NCBI GenBank assembly: GCA_030998015.1
Contig: JARWMV010000238.1
Coordinates: 806,001-870,000, forward strand
Source: Ceratorhiza oryzae-sativae
Taxonomy: Eukaryota > Basidiomycota > Agaricomycetes > Cantharellales > Ceratobasidiaceae
DNA length: 64,000 nucleotides
Direction: 5' to 3'
In this document: piece by piece, positions 49,284 to 64,000 of the stretch
How the letters are laid out: each line of letters begins with the position of its first letter
Position numbering within the stretch: the stretch's first letter is position 1
The notes under the pieces: model-generated
The model's database searches: none
The model's input: only the letters and a program-made list of their open reading frames with translations
Told to the model about the DNA's origin: nothing
Program-made: the position numbers and the translations under genes

Positions 49284-52149
49284 ATGATTCCCCCGGCCAT
49301 GAAGACAGAGTCTGTGACTGTTATTGAACAATCACTAGCCAAAAACGTGGACATCGAGCACCCGCTGGATCCTTTGGACGCATCTGAGGTGAGTCGGCCA
49401 ATGTGATCATCGAATATATCTAGCTTACGGGCAGCTCTAGATTTCCGAGATATCGACAGCCGTTCGCTACTTCCTTGCGACTGAAACACCAGTACAGGCA
49501 TTCAAATTTCTCGGGGCGGAAATAGTCTTGCCTCCCAAGCGAGATGTTCTCGCTCACCTTGGTATTCGTACGGCGCCAGGCGCAGAACCCGATCCTTTTG
49601 TGAATATAATAAGGAAAGCGGATGTCGATATAATCGACGTGATCTCTGGGCAAGTAATATACAAATAACTGTGTTTTAAAAGCTACTGAACCGTACGATC
49701 TCCCATTGAAGGTTCTGCTGGCTCGTGCATTTATCCCTAAAAGAAAATAAATGGAGCGTTGATGACGCAGAGAAACTGCCTGAAGGTCGACAGCCGCAAA
49801 TTAGCATCAATGAATTAATCCAAGCCGCAGAAATCGTTCGTGCAGACGAACGTGTTCAGAAGCTGGCTGCCGATGTTGGTATGAGACTTTCCGCCTTATG
49901 CATGCAGGGGTACTCGTTCACTCACACGTGGCGTAGGAGTCGCACCAGACCAGATATTTGCCGATGGCTGGTCTCTAGGTTACGATGAACGCTTCCCCCG
50001 GAAGCTGCGTCTTCAGCAATGCATCTTGTTCGCGCGGTTCGAGCAAGACGACAATCTTTATGCACACCCCCTCGATTTTGTTCCTGTTATTGATGCAAAC
50101 GCTCAAAAGGTCATCCATATTGATTTCCCTTCTCACCCGACCTCAGATGCACACCTTTCGACATACCCTTACTCGACTCGGCCCCCTAGTTTGACATCGG
50201 ACCCAACTCTTGAACGTAAACGAATTCCACCGCCCAGAATGAAACATGAATACCTTCCCGATCGCATTGAAGAGCCAAAGGTACCGCGGGAGCCACTTAA
50301 GCCTCTACATATCATGCAACCCGAAGGCGTTAGCTTCCGAATGAACGGGCACGTACTTGAATGGCAACAGTGGAAAATGCATATTGGTGGGGTTTCACTT
50401 GTTAGGCTCTTGGGGCCACAATACCCACCCGTAATATGTCTTCAGGATTCAGCCCACGTGAGGGTATTGTGGTTTCTACCGTTACCTACAACGACGGGGG
50501 GGATATTCGTCCAATATTCTACCGTATGTCATGCGCAGAAATGCTGGTTCCATACGGCTCGCCTGATCACCCACACCCACGAAAATTCGCGTTTGATGTG
50601 TGAGCTTTATTAAATCGATTCCTTCGAAACTTGCTGACAGCCCATTCATCCAGCGGAGAATATGGGCTTGGGCTACAGGCCAATGAGCTTGCCCTTGGTT
50701 GTGATTGCCTTGGGTCCATACACTACCTGGTAAGGATATAGCATATAGCCCATTATCCGTCTGACTATTGCTCTAGCCTGGCAGCTTAATTGGACATGAA
50801 GGGAACCCCCTTACCATAAGAAACGCCATTTGCATTCATGAGGAAGACGCTGGTATGTTGTAGTTAGCTCGGCCCGAGTGACATGTCTAAGATCCGCCTA
50901 GGTCTACTATGGAAGCACACCGATTACCGTCCAGGAGGTCGGTCCCACTCGGTAAGGTCCCGCAAGCTAGTTGTATCGATGGTTTGTACAGTCGGAAACT
51001 ACGAATATGGTAGGACTCGTACCTTTTAATGAAATTGTCGCTAATTTTTTGTAGCATTTTATTGGAACTTCTATCTTGATGGCTCAGTTGAGATAGAGAT
51101 TCGTCTCACAGGTATCCTTAGTGTGTAAGCACGAATACATATGCCGAGCTGAAACCGCTTAACAAATAATCATCTAGTTATATGCTTGCTGAAGGCGAAA
51201 AGGCCACCTTTGGGACACAAGTTGCGCCCAGGATAAATGCGCACAATCATCAACACCTATTCTCGATTCGGTAGGCCTGGGCGCCGCTTTTAGTTAAGCC
51301 AGACTAATTCTGCCTATAGCGTCGATCCAATGATTGACGGTATCAATAACACCGTAATCGAATCAGATGTCGTTCCCTACCCGCATTCTACTGGCTCAAT
51401 CGAGAACTATGCAGGAAATGGATTCATTTCAGTGGATAATAGTATTGTTGAAGCAAGTGGACGTGACTATACACACGAAACTGACCGGCGCTGGCGTATC
51501 AGCAATCCCTCGAAGTTGCACTACTCTTCCGGCCTACCTGTAGCCTATTCAGTGAATGCGGGGAGCAGTGTGCGAACAGCACTCGCAGCAGAAGGAAGCT
51601 GGATCAGCCAGCGTGCTGCCTTTAGTGGGAAGGCTCTTTGGGTCATTCCCGAGGATGAATCTACACTGGGAGGAAGGCGATGGCCCGCTGGTAGGCATGT
51701 GCCTCAATCGTAATTATATTCTTCTGAGAGCTATCTATGCACTGACTGGAACCTCAGACGAGGGGAGATGAAAGATTCTGTCGCAGAATGGGCAAGTATG
51801 AAGAATAACGTAGAAAACACTGACATACTCCTATTTTTAACTGTCGGTGAGTGTCGGACTTGGCTGCTATATTCTCCACCGGTAACACCCCTAAACCCTC
51901 TTAGGAACAAATCACATACCTCGACCTGAAGACTGGCCCGTGTAAGTTGGAATTGAATTTATTGGTGCTAAGACTTAGTAGCATTGCAGAATGCCAGTTG
52001 AGCATATCCGCGTTATCTTTAAACCAGTCGGGTTCTTCAATAATAACCCCTCACTGAGTGTCAAAGCGCCAAATGACGAGTGCAGCAGAAACGCTTTTCC
52101 TGCCGGGGATATAGGCACAGGGGCTGCAGTCGCTAAACGTCAGGGCTAA
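49284..52149 (+). CDS. Copper amine oxidase (TPQ-dependent)
   Basis: Many exons. The chosen start is the ATG at 49284 (M-I-P-P-A-M-K). N-terminal domains show T-A-V-R-Y-F-L-A-T and [10 protein letters not shown]. The catalytic domain has [14 protein letters not shown], the base Asp in F-D-V-G-E-Y-G, the topaquinone Tyr in V-G-N-Y-E-Y, copper histidines in N-H-Q-H-L-F-S and [10 protein letters not shown]. The stop is the TAA at 52147-52149. The enzyme oxidises primary amines to aldehydes with release of ammonia and H2O2, serving amine use as nitrogen source. No signal peptide is seen. Intron 49650-49711 needs a GC donor (GG|GCAAGT) to join V-I-S-G to F-C-W-L-V-H. All cofactor residues are present, so it is probably active. 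Confidence 0.9.
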
Positions 52150-55100
52150 TGAGCGGGAGATATAAATGATGCTCTGTAACAATTTTTCACGCCTTTAATC
52201 GTAGTTCTGAAAGCTTCTCTATAAAATTGATACAAAATTGGTGCGACAATTCGACCACACATTAACTAGATTTGGGAATGAAAAACATCAATATCAATTA
52301 ACCTTAAAAGAAAGAGCTGCAAGGTTAATGAAGCAACAACTCGTACTCTTGGATCCCGCATAACAAGCGGAATGCTCACAGAAACCCCTAGTTTGCAATC
52401 AGTGCGTGGGCAATAGATGAGCTCTCTCTTAACCATATAACGCCTCCCCCACCAAGCCATATTGTCAGCTCCCCGAGCTACTCGAGCACGTGCCCAATGT
52501 CATTTGGCCCCAACTCATCGCTGGATCTATAGCTCCCCTCCCTCGCTCTACCCTAGCTTTTTTATTTCTCTCTACTCGCACCAGTGCAATTTCTGACTTT
52601 CCTCTGAACATTCTCCAGGTTTTTGACGTCTGCTTTCTTGTATGTTCTGTGTATGTCTCGTCGTAATTCCCCACACACATATCCCCCCCGGAGGGGCACT
52701 TTCGTTGTCTGGATTACTCCGGGGCCGAAAGGTAAGGGCGCGAGAATACGTTGGAGTTGCTATATTCAAACCTTTGAGTGTACGGAGCCGCCGGTGAGTC
52801 CAAGGCCGTTTGCGCTGACTCGCAATTCCGATGGTCTGGCTATTTTGCGAACTAGCGCTGCCCACTGCGTTGCAAGCCCAAGTCGATCCCCAGAGTGTAT
52901 TATGGCACGCATACATAGCAAGCGGGCTAACTTTCAGGGCTAGCTCTACATTATGCGTAAGAAGGGGGCCTTGACTGTACCCCCATCAAAGGCGTATTGA
53001 GAGACCATGTCTTGGTACCCGTCATTCGGAGATTACCGACTGTTATAATCCAGATAATTAGCCGCATATAAACTTCGCGGAGAAACAAACACTCGAGCTA
53101 TGGCTCTAACAGCGGGCTCCCATGGCAACATGCAAACCGGTCAACTGAGATTCTTCAATTCATCTCAAGTCTGACATGTATGCGGAATTCGCTGCTGCCG
53201 ATTTCAGTGCGCACGCCGCCAGAGTGCGCCGAGCGGCACACTCTGGCGGTGTATGTGCATGAATCTAGTATTCGCAGTTTGTTAATATGCCTCCATTACT
53301 TGATAGTATCATGAATCAAATCCGGTCTTTGATGCATTGTATTCGCTCGCACGTGGGTGACCATCCCACTGTAAATGTCTGACAAAAAGTCTCTGTAAAG
53401 TTGGTGCTCGAATATTGTAAATTGAACTTCAGCATAGGAAAGTTACTTGATCTCCTAAATAATACCGTTATTTGTTCGTCATGCACTCGTTGCCCGGCGC
53501 ACACATCGTAAATCTGGTTCGGCGCCCGAGACAAGCCCTTGATTACGAATCTGCACCCTCGGACCCCCCATTTTTGATCTCTTGCAATGGTGGGGGGGAG
53601 TGACCTAGCAAGCAAGGGGATCCTATCCCTATTCGAAGGAAGGGGAGAGGGCGATGATAATCACACGTAAACGCAACTGGCATTAACGAATGGTGACACC
53701 CAAGTTTTAGGCTTGCGTCTCCGCAGGCTGCGACCAATACATACACATCTGTGTGAATGTAGCGAGGCCAGCGCGTTGGACTCGAGAAGCCGAGGTGATA
53801 GAAAGGAAGAAATGACTGAGTTGCGTGTGATGCGCGAGAAGGGTTATATACAGTTCCGAATAAGGGAGGCTCACTGGTGTTCCAACACAACAGTCGCCCC
53901 AACGCTGACACACCCAACGGAAAGTGCAGCATTGCTCAACTGAACGGACCTTCTCTAATTTACTCTACTCGACGGCTGATCAACTAGAAGCTAAGCTGAG
54001 CGCTATTTTCGGTGAAACGCACCAAGACTGGTACGACAGGCTAGGTTCATATGGTTTCGTAGCTCAACCAACGGTGTTTGGCCAACCTGAGTCCCACCTT
54101 TGCATACAACCTCGTGATGTGCCGATTGAGAGGTGAATTTGTGCCATATCAACTAGTCCAGTCCATCAAGTCCAATCTTGAGACTTGTTGGAACAGTTGG
54201 GTTTCCTAACATCAATTCAGTGCTTCACTCAATAGAACCATACAATCATCCGAGTTGAGATTCAGGGAAACCCAACCCAGCTTTTCTCCAGCGTATACTT
54301 ATCCTAAAAGCAATTCGCTTCATGTCATCCGGCACGCCGTCCTGGATGCGGTTGGATATACTCGCTAGGTCCCGTCTCAGGCGTGTGGAATAGGATAGCT
54401 GGGGTCCTCGTTATGATGTATCCAGCTTCCGTCTGGCTTCTGGGAGGTTTGTCCTCGTGCGCCAGTGGTCACACGATGCGTGTTGATACGAAAGCACACT
54501 GTCCCCAAGAGGCGCAACGCCGTCGGCCATGTATATTTGACCTATACGTAAAATAAGATCTTGATGCGAGGCTGCTAGATCTCAACCCCAAATTTACAAA
54601 GGAGGTGGTGCACCAGCCGAACAACGACTTGCCTGTGGGCCAAGGCGTGGAGCTGAATCAAGTAGACGGGTGTAGCGGTCTGAAACCACGAGCCACATGC
54701 CAACTGTGGCGCCTTACGTAGATGAAAGGCGAAGCTGGCTCACAAGACATCGAGTCATTAAGGCCATTGCTCCTTATGCTTTGTGCAAATTGAAGAGCGA
54801 GTATTTTGATAACATACTCGCGCAGCTTCAGGATTTGAAGATCTGAGTCGACGATTAGCATAGCAAGTCGTGTTTCGCCTGCTCTCGACTCCGAACTAAG
54901 CCAGGCACAAGCCCCGATTCTAATCGTTGTATTCGGGATACGAGGCCGGGCCGTGATTAGACGAATTTGCACCCGACAGACGGTTAGGATCGTGTCGTAT
55001 AGCCTGAGAATGCAATAAGCACGTATTACAAACCGTTACGAATCTGTTTGTGAGCCATCAGAGGTTAAGTTCTCAATAAAGAATCATCATCGAGTGGAGC

Positions 55101-55743
55101 GGATGTTTATTGGATCGATCTTGCGATTCCGGAAACAGCTCCTCCCACAGATGAGTCGCTCGGGATTGAGGTCATACTGAGGTGAAACCGGCGGTCGTAA
55201 CGCACGTAGACACAGCAAAGTTGATGAACGGAATGAAAGCCTCGACCCCTCGTTCCCAACAGGCGAATGGACGAGGCAAGAATCGAGCTAGAATCTCTGT
55301 GGATCGTAGACGTAGTGCCTATTCCCGAGAGCGGGATTTGTTTACTCATTGTGATCTGCTGATACTTCAGCCTCTATTGCAAAGTGGAATTAGGGCAGCA
55401 AGATGCCCTACAGCCAAAATTTCGAGACTCATTTCAGACGTGACTTCTGCGAGAGACACGAGGCCCGATATGCTCGAGAGATAGATGTGCAGGTTGGCAG
55501 AAAGAGGAATGGGCAATCAGCTATCTGCAACGTCGCAGGGTTGGGAGGCCTTGTCGCCCGGCGGCTACGGTATAACCCCGGAAATGTTGGTGTGTCCTGG
55601 ATTGGGCTTTGATCAGAGGACAATCACAGGCCGTAGCCCTGGGCAAAGTATAAAGCCAAGCGGCTGGCCACGCCCCGACGTCTCCAAACTGGTTGTGTCC
55701 GACGTCTCTGGCTCTCCGTTCTCTGCCGTCCTCCCTGCCGCCC
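52150..55743. other. Gene-poor stretch of about 3.6 kb between the amine oxidase and SNF1
   Basis: I recognise no gene here. The longest open frames (52653-52943 +, 53543-53932 -, 54658-54972 -) have no domain or signal peptide that I can name. Two inverted repeats are present: a perfect 11-bp hairpin at 53216-53249, and gttgggtttcc near 54193 with its complement near 54270. The last 300 bp should hold the SNF1 promoter. Confidence 0.45.
53216..53249. repeat. Perfect 11-bp inverted repeat with 12-nt loop
   Basis: The left arm ccgccagagtg (53216-53226) and right arm cactctggcgg (53239-53249) are exact complements. It stands alone in the gene-poor stretch. Confidence 0.7.
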
Positions 55744-58862
<3,119 letters not shown>

Positions 58863-59745
58863 TTTATCTGTTGGATGCTGTATGTATAGCCGGGGTTAGA
58901 TCCTCTTTCTTGGATAGCAAGCACACCGCATCGCTGGCGCTATCTTTGTCATTTGTATCATAGATGTCGCTGTTCTTTGCTGTTCCGTATCTTCATTTCT
59001 CCATCCTCACTTGCTCTATCATCCTTGCATAAGTATATGTTTGTTGTACTATCTCTATTCTGGGGTTTGGTGGAGTGCGCTATTTAATGTCTGTTGTTGA
59101 TTGTGATACCGAGAATTATATTTATATTTGATCCAAAACTAAGAGCCATCCGAAATCTAACCATGTCCATGGCTATTATCAATACCCTAAGCACGTCATC
59201 CTACCTGTACCTTGCTAATGCGAGTGGCTTACGTCCAATGTTTGACTTTGGAGAACCAAAACGGACGTTCGTTGCGGATGGGCAAGGCCGAGGGTGTGCC
59301 CTCCGAGTTGAGGGATGTATACGAGTCGAGCGTGAGCTTGTTCCATCTGGAAAAGAGGCGCGAATTTAGCCAAGAAATTCACAAGCATGGACAAACCAAA
59401 TAGAGACAAAAAAAAGCATGGGGTTGGTATGGTAGAGGCAGCATGTTGGAAAGGGGAGGGATTGGAGTCGGAATGGCTGGGATGCAGCCGGGAGGTGGGG
59501 CTCGAATGAACCAGGTGGAGGCCACATGTCGGAAGCTGGTCCGACTGCGTCCGAAAGACGGCTCTCCATCAGCGTGGTTGGCCGGGAACACGAGCACGCA
59601 TCGGTAGCATACTAGCACGTGTCGATCTTGTCTTTTCCAAAAGCAAAAGACAGCGATCGGTGCATTTGAGGCACCTGAATTCCCGCACGCTCATTCCGAG
59701 CCCAAGCCCTCGATTCATGTCGCGATTGAGGGCACTGACTGCCGC
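58863..59745. other. Convergent intergenic region, SNF1 / Hrt3
   Basis: About 880 bp between two convergent genes. The left part is the SNF1 3' UTR with T/A-rich runs; no gene recognised. Confidence 0.4.
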
Positions 59746-61258
59746 TCATAACCGGTATTGTTCCATCTTACTGGGACGGCGGACTCGAACCAAACGGGGG
59801 GGGGGGACTTACCGACCAAGCGGTCGACTGCTCAGCGTGAGTTCCATCTTGAAAGAGTGGCCAAACTTGCCGGTTGGATCCGAGAGGTTGTTGAGCGTGA
59901 CTCGAGGGTTGTCAATTTCTGTGTCGAGTGCCCATGTGCCAATAAAGAACCCCTATGGCGCAAATCAATTAACCATGACGAAAAGGGGCGTAATGAAAAA
60001 CAAAGTGCGAAGATAAAAAAAAGGAATAGATAGCCAGAATGAATATGGCAGGAAGATCTGCACGTAGAGGGGTACAAGGGGCCTTACCTTGATTCTGAGT
60101 CCTGGTTCGAGTCTGTTTACAGCCTCTTGTGGATCGAGGTTTTGGTCAAGGAGAGAGAGAACACGACCGTCGGGGAGGAAACGTAGGTATCGATGGTAAG
60201 TGACCAGGTGGTCAACCTGGTTTGTATTAGAGTTAGTCATGTACTTGAAACGGGAGAGGTATTGTAGATGCAGAGGAAGAATATGAGTCAGCGTACGTTT
60301 ACCCAGGCGTTTTCGCTTTGACCTGCCCGGCTGGTAGAGGATGAGCATTGGGGTGATTGGGATGCACAATTCCAGGGACATACACGTCTGTTGGTTCTGA
60401 GTTAGATATAGCCATTGTCAAGTGGAGGTGCAGACATACAATGACAGACAGCGATATAAACACCATCAATACGAAGACGAGGCAATTCAATATATAGCCT
60501 TCGTAGGTCGCCTGCGAAACGTGTCATAATGTCCCCGAGCAACGAGTCTTCAGGAATTTGAGGATGGACATAGGTCCCAGTCACGAAATCTCTGCACTAG
60601 GTATTAGTGCTACTCTGGGGTGGAGCCACAGATGATTTCTCACCGCCACAAGTCCGGATCGAGGGTCAAGACTCTGGCTCTTCGACAAATTAGAGCGAAC
60701 CGTTCGATAGTCGGAACATCCGAGAGCTTGAGGATGTGCAAGAGCAACTCGTCTGGTATACGCGTTAGATGAACTGGCTCTTGTTCGATTTCCGGCGCGA
60801 ATGTGAGTTCGGAGGCTGGAGGGAAGTTGGAGATGAGTGTGCGAACTGAATGAGTGGAAGTTCGCGGAACATTTATGTGCAGCTGAGCGGGATGCTTGGC
60901 GGGAGGATGAACGGGTGCAAGAGTGAGGGATTGGAGTGCCTTTGCCGTGTTTTGAAGCTCCCATGCTTTGTCCACTGAGGCATCCAGGCGGAAAGCACGT
61001 CGATACAGAGCCAACGCTTCGTCCAGTTCGCCTCTTTGCTCTTTTTCAACTGGGCAGAGATGTTAGATACGGCTATGATATCATAAAAGGGCGTGACTCA
61101 CCTGCTTCAGCATAGATCTCGACTGGCGAGCGGCGACGAGGTGGCTGCGACGACGACGGACCGCTCTGGGACGGGGAAGCTACAAGATCTCCGGCTGTTC
61201 GCGCTCTGACTTCCTCCTTCCATTCCTCGCGAAATCGCGCCAACTCATCTTCAGCCAT
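59746..61258 (-). CDS. HRT3: F-box protein of the FBXO9/Hrt3 family
   Basis: The ATG at 61258 starts M-A-E-D-E-L-A-R-F-R-E-E-W-K-E-E-V. A TPR-like helix pair follows (G-E-L-D-E-A-L-A-L-Y-R-R-A-F-R-L-D), then the F-box (I-P-D-E-L-L-L-H-I-L-K-L-S-D-V-P-T-I-E-R-F-A-L-I-C-R-R). The C-terminal domain shows G-V-Y-I-A-V-C-H, V-T-Y-H-R-Y-L-R-F-L-P-D-G-R-V-L-S-L-L and M-E-L-T-L-S-S-R-P-L-G-R. The final intron contains a C11 tract (G11 at about 59796-59806) right after the GTAAGT donor. The proposed end is the TGA at 59748-59746, but the last exon is only a few codons and is uncertain. Hrt3/FBXO9 proteins are substrate receptors of SCF ubiquitin ligases. The gene is divergent from the deubiquitinase with only 74 bp between the starts. 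Confidence 0.83.
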
Positions 61259-61332
61259 AAGTGGATGTGGTGGGTATTAGCAAGGCAGGATGACATATCC
61301 GGATCCTGAATTGGCACTTGCTCCCGACAACG
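61259..61332. promoter_or_regulatory. Very short bidirectional promoter, Hrt3 / Doa4-like gene
   Basis: Only 74 bp separate the two divergent ATGs, so core promoters and 5' UTRs must overlap. Both genes act in ubiquitin metabolism. Confidence 0.6.
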
Positions 61333-64000
61333 ATGGCCAGAGTGGTCCATGTCAAGGACATCCGTGAACAGGCCAGGACTACCTCGCTCCAGGCCGTGCA
61401 CGGAGCCTCAGCGTTATCCATCCTCAACTCTGCCCGTGCACTCGCCGATGCCGGATACGCCCTCGAGGACGCTGCGGATCTGAGCGGCGCACTATTCAAG
61501 TATTCCCAGGCTGCTAGGTACGTCACTCACCACACGAATCCACCCATGCTTATGCTCCTAAAGCCTTCTTGATTACGTTCTTGGTACACCCGAATACAAG
61601 CGCGAAACGCCTAAGAGTCAACGGGGGATGGTTTACCAACAAGCATCCAAACTCAGCGAGGTTAGCTCTCCGTCTGCCTTCTGTCTTGTCTGTATGAACT
61701 CTCAACCTGGTCTTGCCATCGCAGCATATTACGCACCATATGCTCCCTCGTGCCCAGAAGATTGAAGAACGCCTGCGCGAAATCGAGGCCGCTGCTCAGC
61801 AGCCTCCGCCATCTCCTACTTCCCCTGGGCCTACTGAACCTGACTCACGACCGATAGGATCCATTGCTGACCGAATGCGTATGCTTGGCCAAGCTGGACT
61901 CAACCTCGGAAATACGAAACCCGCTCAACCTGCTCGAGCCAAGCCCCCGGCTGCACCTACTCCTTCCTCGGCACCGGCGCCGGCTCCTCCTCTCGAAGGG
62001 CTGAATCCTATGCCTCTGAACCCAACTGGTGGAAGTGGAGGTGGCGCCAGCAACATCCAGTATGATCTAGGTTATTTGGCGAATATCTCTTCCAACGGAT
62101 CTAACGGCATGGCCTCGCCGCAGCCAGGCTCGACCTTTTCCCCACCCCCTCCCCCACCCTCACTACCAACGTTCTCGCCCCCTCCTGTACCAAATCGGAC
62201 ATTCTCGCCCCCTCCCCCGCCTGGGGCAGGCATGTTTACTTCTTCCCTTAGTTCAACGCCATCGACAGGGGCTGGCATGTTTGGATTGTCACCTGCTCCA
62301 CCTTCTGCTACGTTTAAACCTCCTCCACCATTAGTTCCTTCCAGCTCGGACTCCAGTGCCAAAGTAGTAAAGCCACTCAGCCAATCTCAACCCCAAGTCC
62401 CACCTAACGCGGCTCCAACCCAACCTCCGCCTCCGCCTCCACCAATCATTACACAACAACCATCCTCATCTGCACCGCCCATTTCTCAGTCCCGCAGCCC
62501 GCGCAGCATGTCCTTGAGCTATCCTTCGCCCACCTCGATCGGTACAAATAATCTGATGTCGCCGACGAGATCACCTCGACCGCCAGTTCCGCCAAGACTC
62601 ACACCTTCTAACACGGGTGATCGCACACCCCCTCTTTCTCGGGTGGGAATGAACACTCCGCCACTCTCTAGGAGTGCGCTTTGGGCCAGCCCCCAAACCA
62701 CAGGAACCGGGCTGGGAGATTCTCTGACCAATGGCGCTGGTCCTGGTGCGAGTTCAGATGGGATTGTCCCGAGCACGACTGGCGGGACGAGCTCTGGTAG
62801 TCGGACTCATCCCGTTTCTCCTCTTGCCACCGGCGGCGGTGCATGGTCACCTCGATTCGGTATGTCGCCCAATGGCACAGGTGCTGGCTTGGTGACGATG
62901 TATCATCCGGACTTGGGCTCGGACTCGGTCCACCGAATTCGTTCTCCGGGCTAGGAAGCTCTGCTTCACCCCGACCGATCGATCTCACCCTCAGTGAAGT
63001 GTCTGAGCATGATGAATTGTCCAAACCAGTTCCCAGGCGATCCGATACGACTGACGAATTTGCCGCCGCGTTCCCGTCACTCGATGAACTCGAGGCAAAG
63101 TTCCCATCCTTGGACGACGTGGAGAGCCGGCTCTTAAGTGCCAATGTGCCAACTTCTCTTCCTGGTAAGAAGACGATCGGTGGAGTTGGAGCCCCACCCG
63201 CCCCTCCCAATTTCGGGCAAGAAAATGAGTTTCTACAAGGGCAGGGAGCAAATGTATCGCCCGTTCCACGCCCGTTCCCCACCATTCGGCCTGACGTAGA
63301 TTCGGCACCCCGACCAGCCTCGACGCCAGCAACAAACATTAATATCAACGGAAATGGAGGAGGAAACGAATTTCAGCCTAGCCAGACAAAAAAAACAGGC
63401 GCACCTGCACAATCTCCACCAGTCCCATCTACAACCAAGCATGAGCGGAAATCAAGTAAAGACGTCAAGATGCCGAAGCCGGATTTACCGATCACGAACA
63501 TGGTCAGCCCCCGCACGCTCAAGGCTTATCTTGCTACGGCCTTGACGATCTTGATATTTGATGTGCGTCCACGTGAGGCGTTTGATGCGAGGCGAATACC
63601 TCACGAAGATTCGGTATGTATCGAGCCGATTGTTCTGAATCGCAAAGGGTAAGTTTTTATACTTCGCCTTTGGAATTGGACTGATTCGGGAGTCCAGAAT
63701 GACGACCAAAGAGTTGCAGGAGGCCTTGGTCATTTCATCTAAAACCGAGCGAACCTTGTTCGAACGCCGAAACACGTTTGACCTTGTGGTATTGACCGAC
63801 GCCGATAGCGAACAATTTGGAGACCCAAGCTCACCGACTCTAATGCTCTTCCAAATGATTTACGAGAACGAGTTTCTTAAACCACTCAGGCGGCCGCCAG
63901 TACTCCTCCAAGGCGGTATTAGAGGCTGGGCGAATGACATTGGAGAGTTGATTGGGACACAAGCAAAAGAAGATATTGTGGTTGCGCAGACACCCGAGGC
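61333..64000 (+). CDS. DOA4: Doa4/USP8-like ubiquitin-specific protease, 5' part (runs off the window)
   Basis: Start at the ATG at 61333 (M-A-R-V-V-H-V-K-D-I). The N-terminal helical USP8-dimerisation/MIT-like part has S-I-L-N-S-A-R-A-L-A-D-A-G-Y and R-G-M-V-Y-Q-Q-A-S-K-L-S-E. A very Pro/Ser-rich region follows (about 61790-62860), with poly-proline runs suitable for SH3 or WW binding. A 95-nt GT-AG intron (62860-62954) restores the frame into S-S-A-S-P-R-P-I-D-L-T-L-S-E. A rhodanese-like domain starts near 63490 (P-R-T-L-K-A-Y-L) and shows I-F-D-V-R-P-R-E-A-F-D and V-L-L-Q-G-G-I-R-G-W. The catalytic USP domain must lie beyond 64000. Doa4 removes ubiquitin from endosomal cargo before vacuolar sorting. 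Identification rests on the N-terminal layout and rhodanese domain. Confidence 0.8.

Noticed and set aside
52653..52943. Possible 96-codon gene after a CT-rich leader (M-S-R-R-N-S-P-H-T-Y)
   Set aside because: No signal peptide, domain or repeat, and no second line of support; coding by chance is likely at this length.
53543..53932. 129-codon minus-strand frame in the stretch before SNF1
   Set aside because: Biased composition, no domain, and no promoter or splice support.
59770..59790. GGTTCGAGTCC on the minus strand, like a tRNA B box
   Set aside because: No A box, acceptor stem or anticodon arm can be built around it; it lies in the last intron of the Hrt3 gene.
61713..62954. Reading the deubiquitinase exon straight to the stop at 62954
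   Set aside because: The stop lies inside a GTATGT...CTAG intron (62860-62954); splicing continues the protein into the rhodanese domain.

Overview
The window is nuclear DNA from a filamentous basidiomycete. Evidence: genes are split by many short introns (about 45-65 nt) with canonical fungal branch sites, core eukaryotic genes lie on both strands about 0.1-1.5 kb apart, and there are no operons. The family mix (secreted propeller lactonase pair, F-box/LRR protein of the 'RADLARLMR' style, MYND protein, His-rich secreted protein) suggests an agaricomycete of the Rhizoctonia/Ceratobasidium type. That placement is inference from pattern, not from a search.

Layout, left to right: the 3'-truncated CDF zinc transporter (Msc2 type, -) is divergent from the 40S chaperone TSR4/PDCD2 (+). 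A PX-PH-RhoGAP protein (Bem3 type, +) and the ER membrane chaperone SHR3 (+) follow. Next come two tandem secreted beta-propeller lactonase-like genes (+) with duplicated promoters; the first copy carries a 1-nt deletion relative to the second. Then a minus-strand block: NUP42-type nucleoporin, a frameshifted F-box protein, a secreted His-rich protein, RNA polymerase III subunit RPC25, a MYND-finger protein and a PQ-loop membrane protein. A METTL13-like methyltransferase (+) converges on MMS19 (-). After a 2.5-kb gene-poor stretch come an acidic nuclear protein (+), the HECT ligase UFD4/TRIP12 (+), a cytochrome b5-fused sphingolipid desaturase (+) and a copper amine oxidase (+). A second gene-poor stretch (3.6 kb) precedes SNF1/AMPK-alpha (+), an FBXO9/Hrt3 F-box protein (-) and, divergent from it, the 5' part of a Doa4/USP8-like deubiquitinase that runs off the right edge.

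There is no operon logic. Several genes do belong to shared cell processes: ubiquitin (UFD4, Hrt3, Doa4-like), RNA/ribosome biogenesis and export (TSR4, RPC25, NUP42), Fe-S maturation (MMS19), membrane and amino-acid handling (SHR3, PQ-loop, desaturase, Zn transporter) and glucose sensing (SNF1).

The most unusual signal is at the splicing level. At least eight introns in six genes can only be spliced in the conserved reading frame if they start with GC (mostly GCAAGT or GCGAGT) instead of GT. Other points of interest are the tandem lactonase copy whose 1-nt deletion is exactly compensated if its next intron (49 nt) is retained, a paired compensating frame change in the RhoGAP linker, and a 19-nt microexon carrying a desaturase histidine box. 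I found no tRNA, rRNA, CRISPR array or intact transposon. Exon borders given are from hand translation and were not checked against transcripts.
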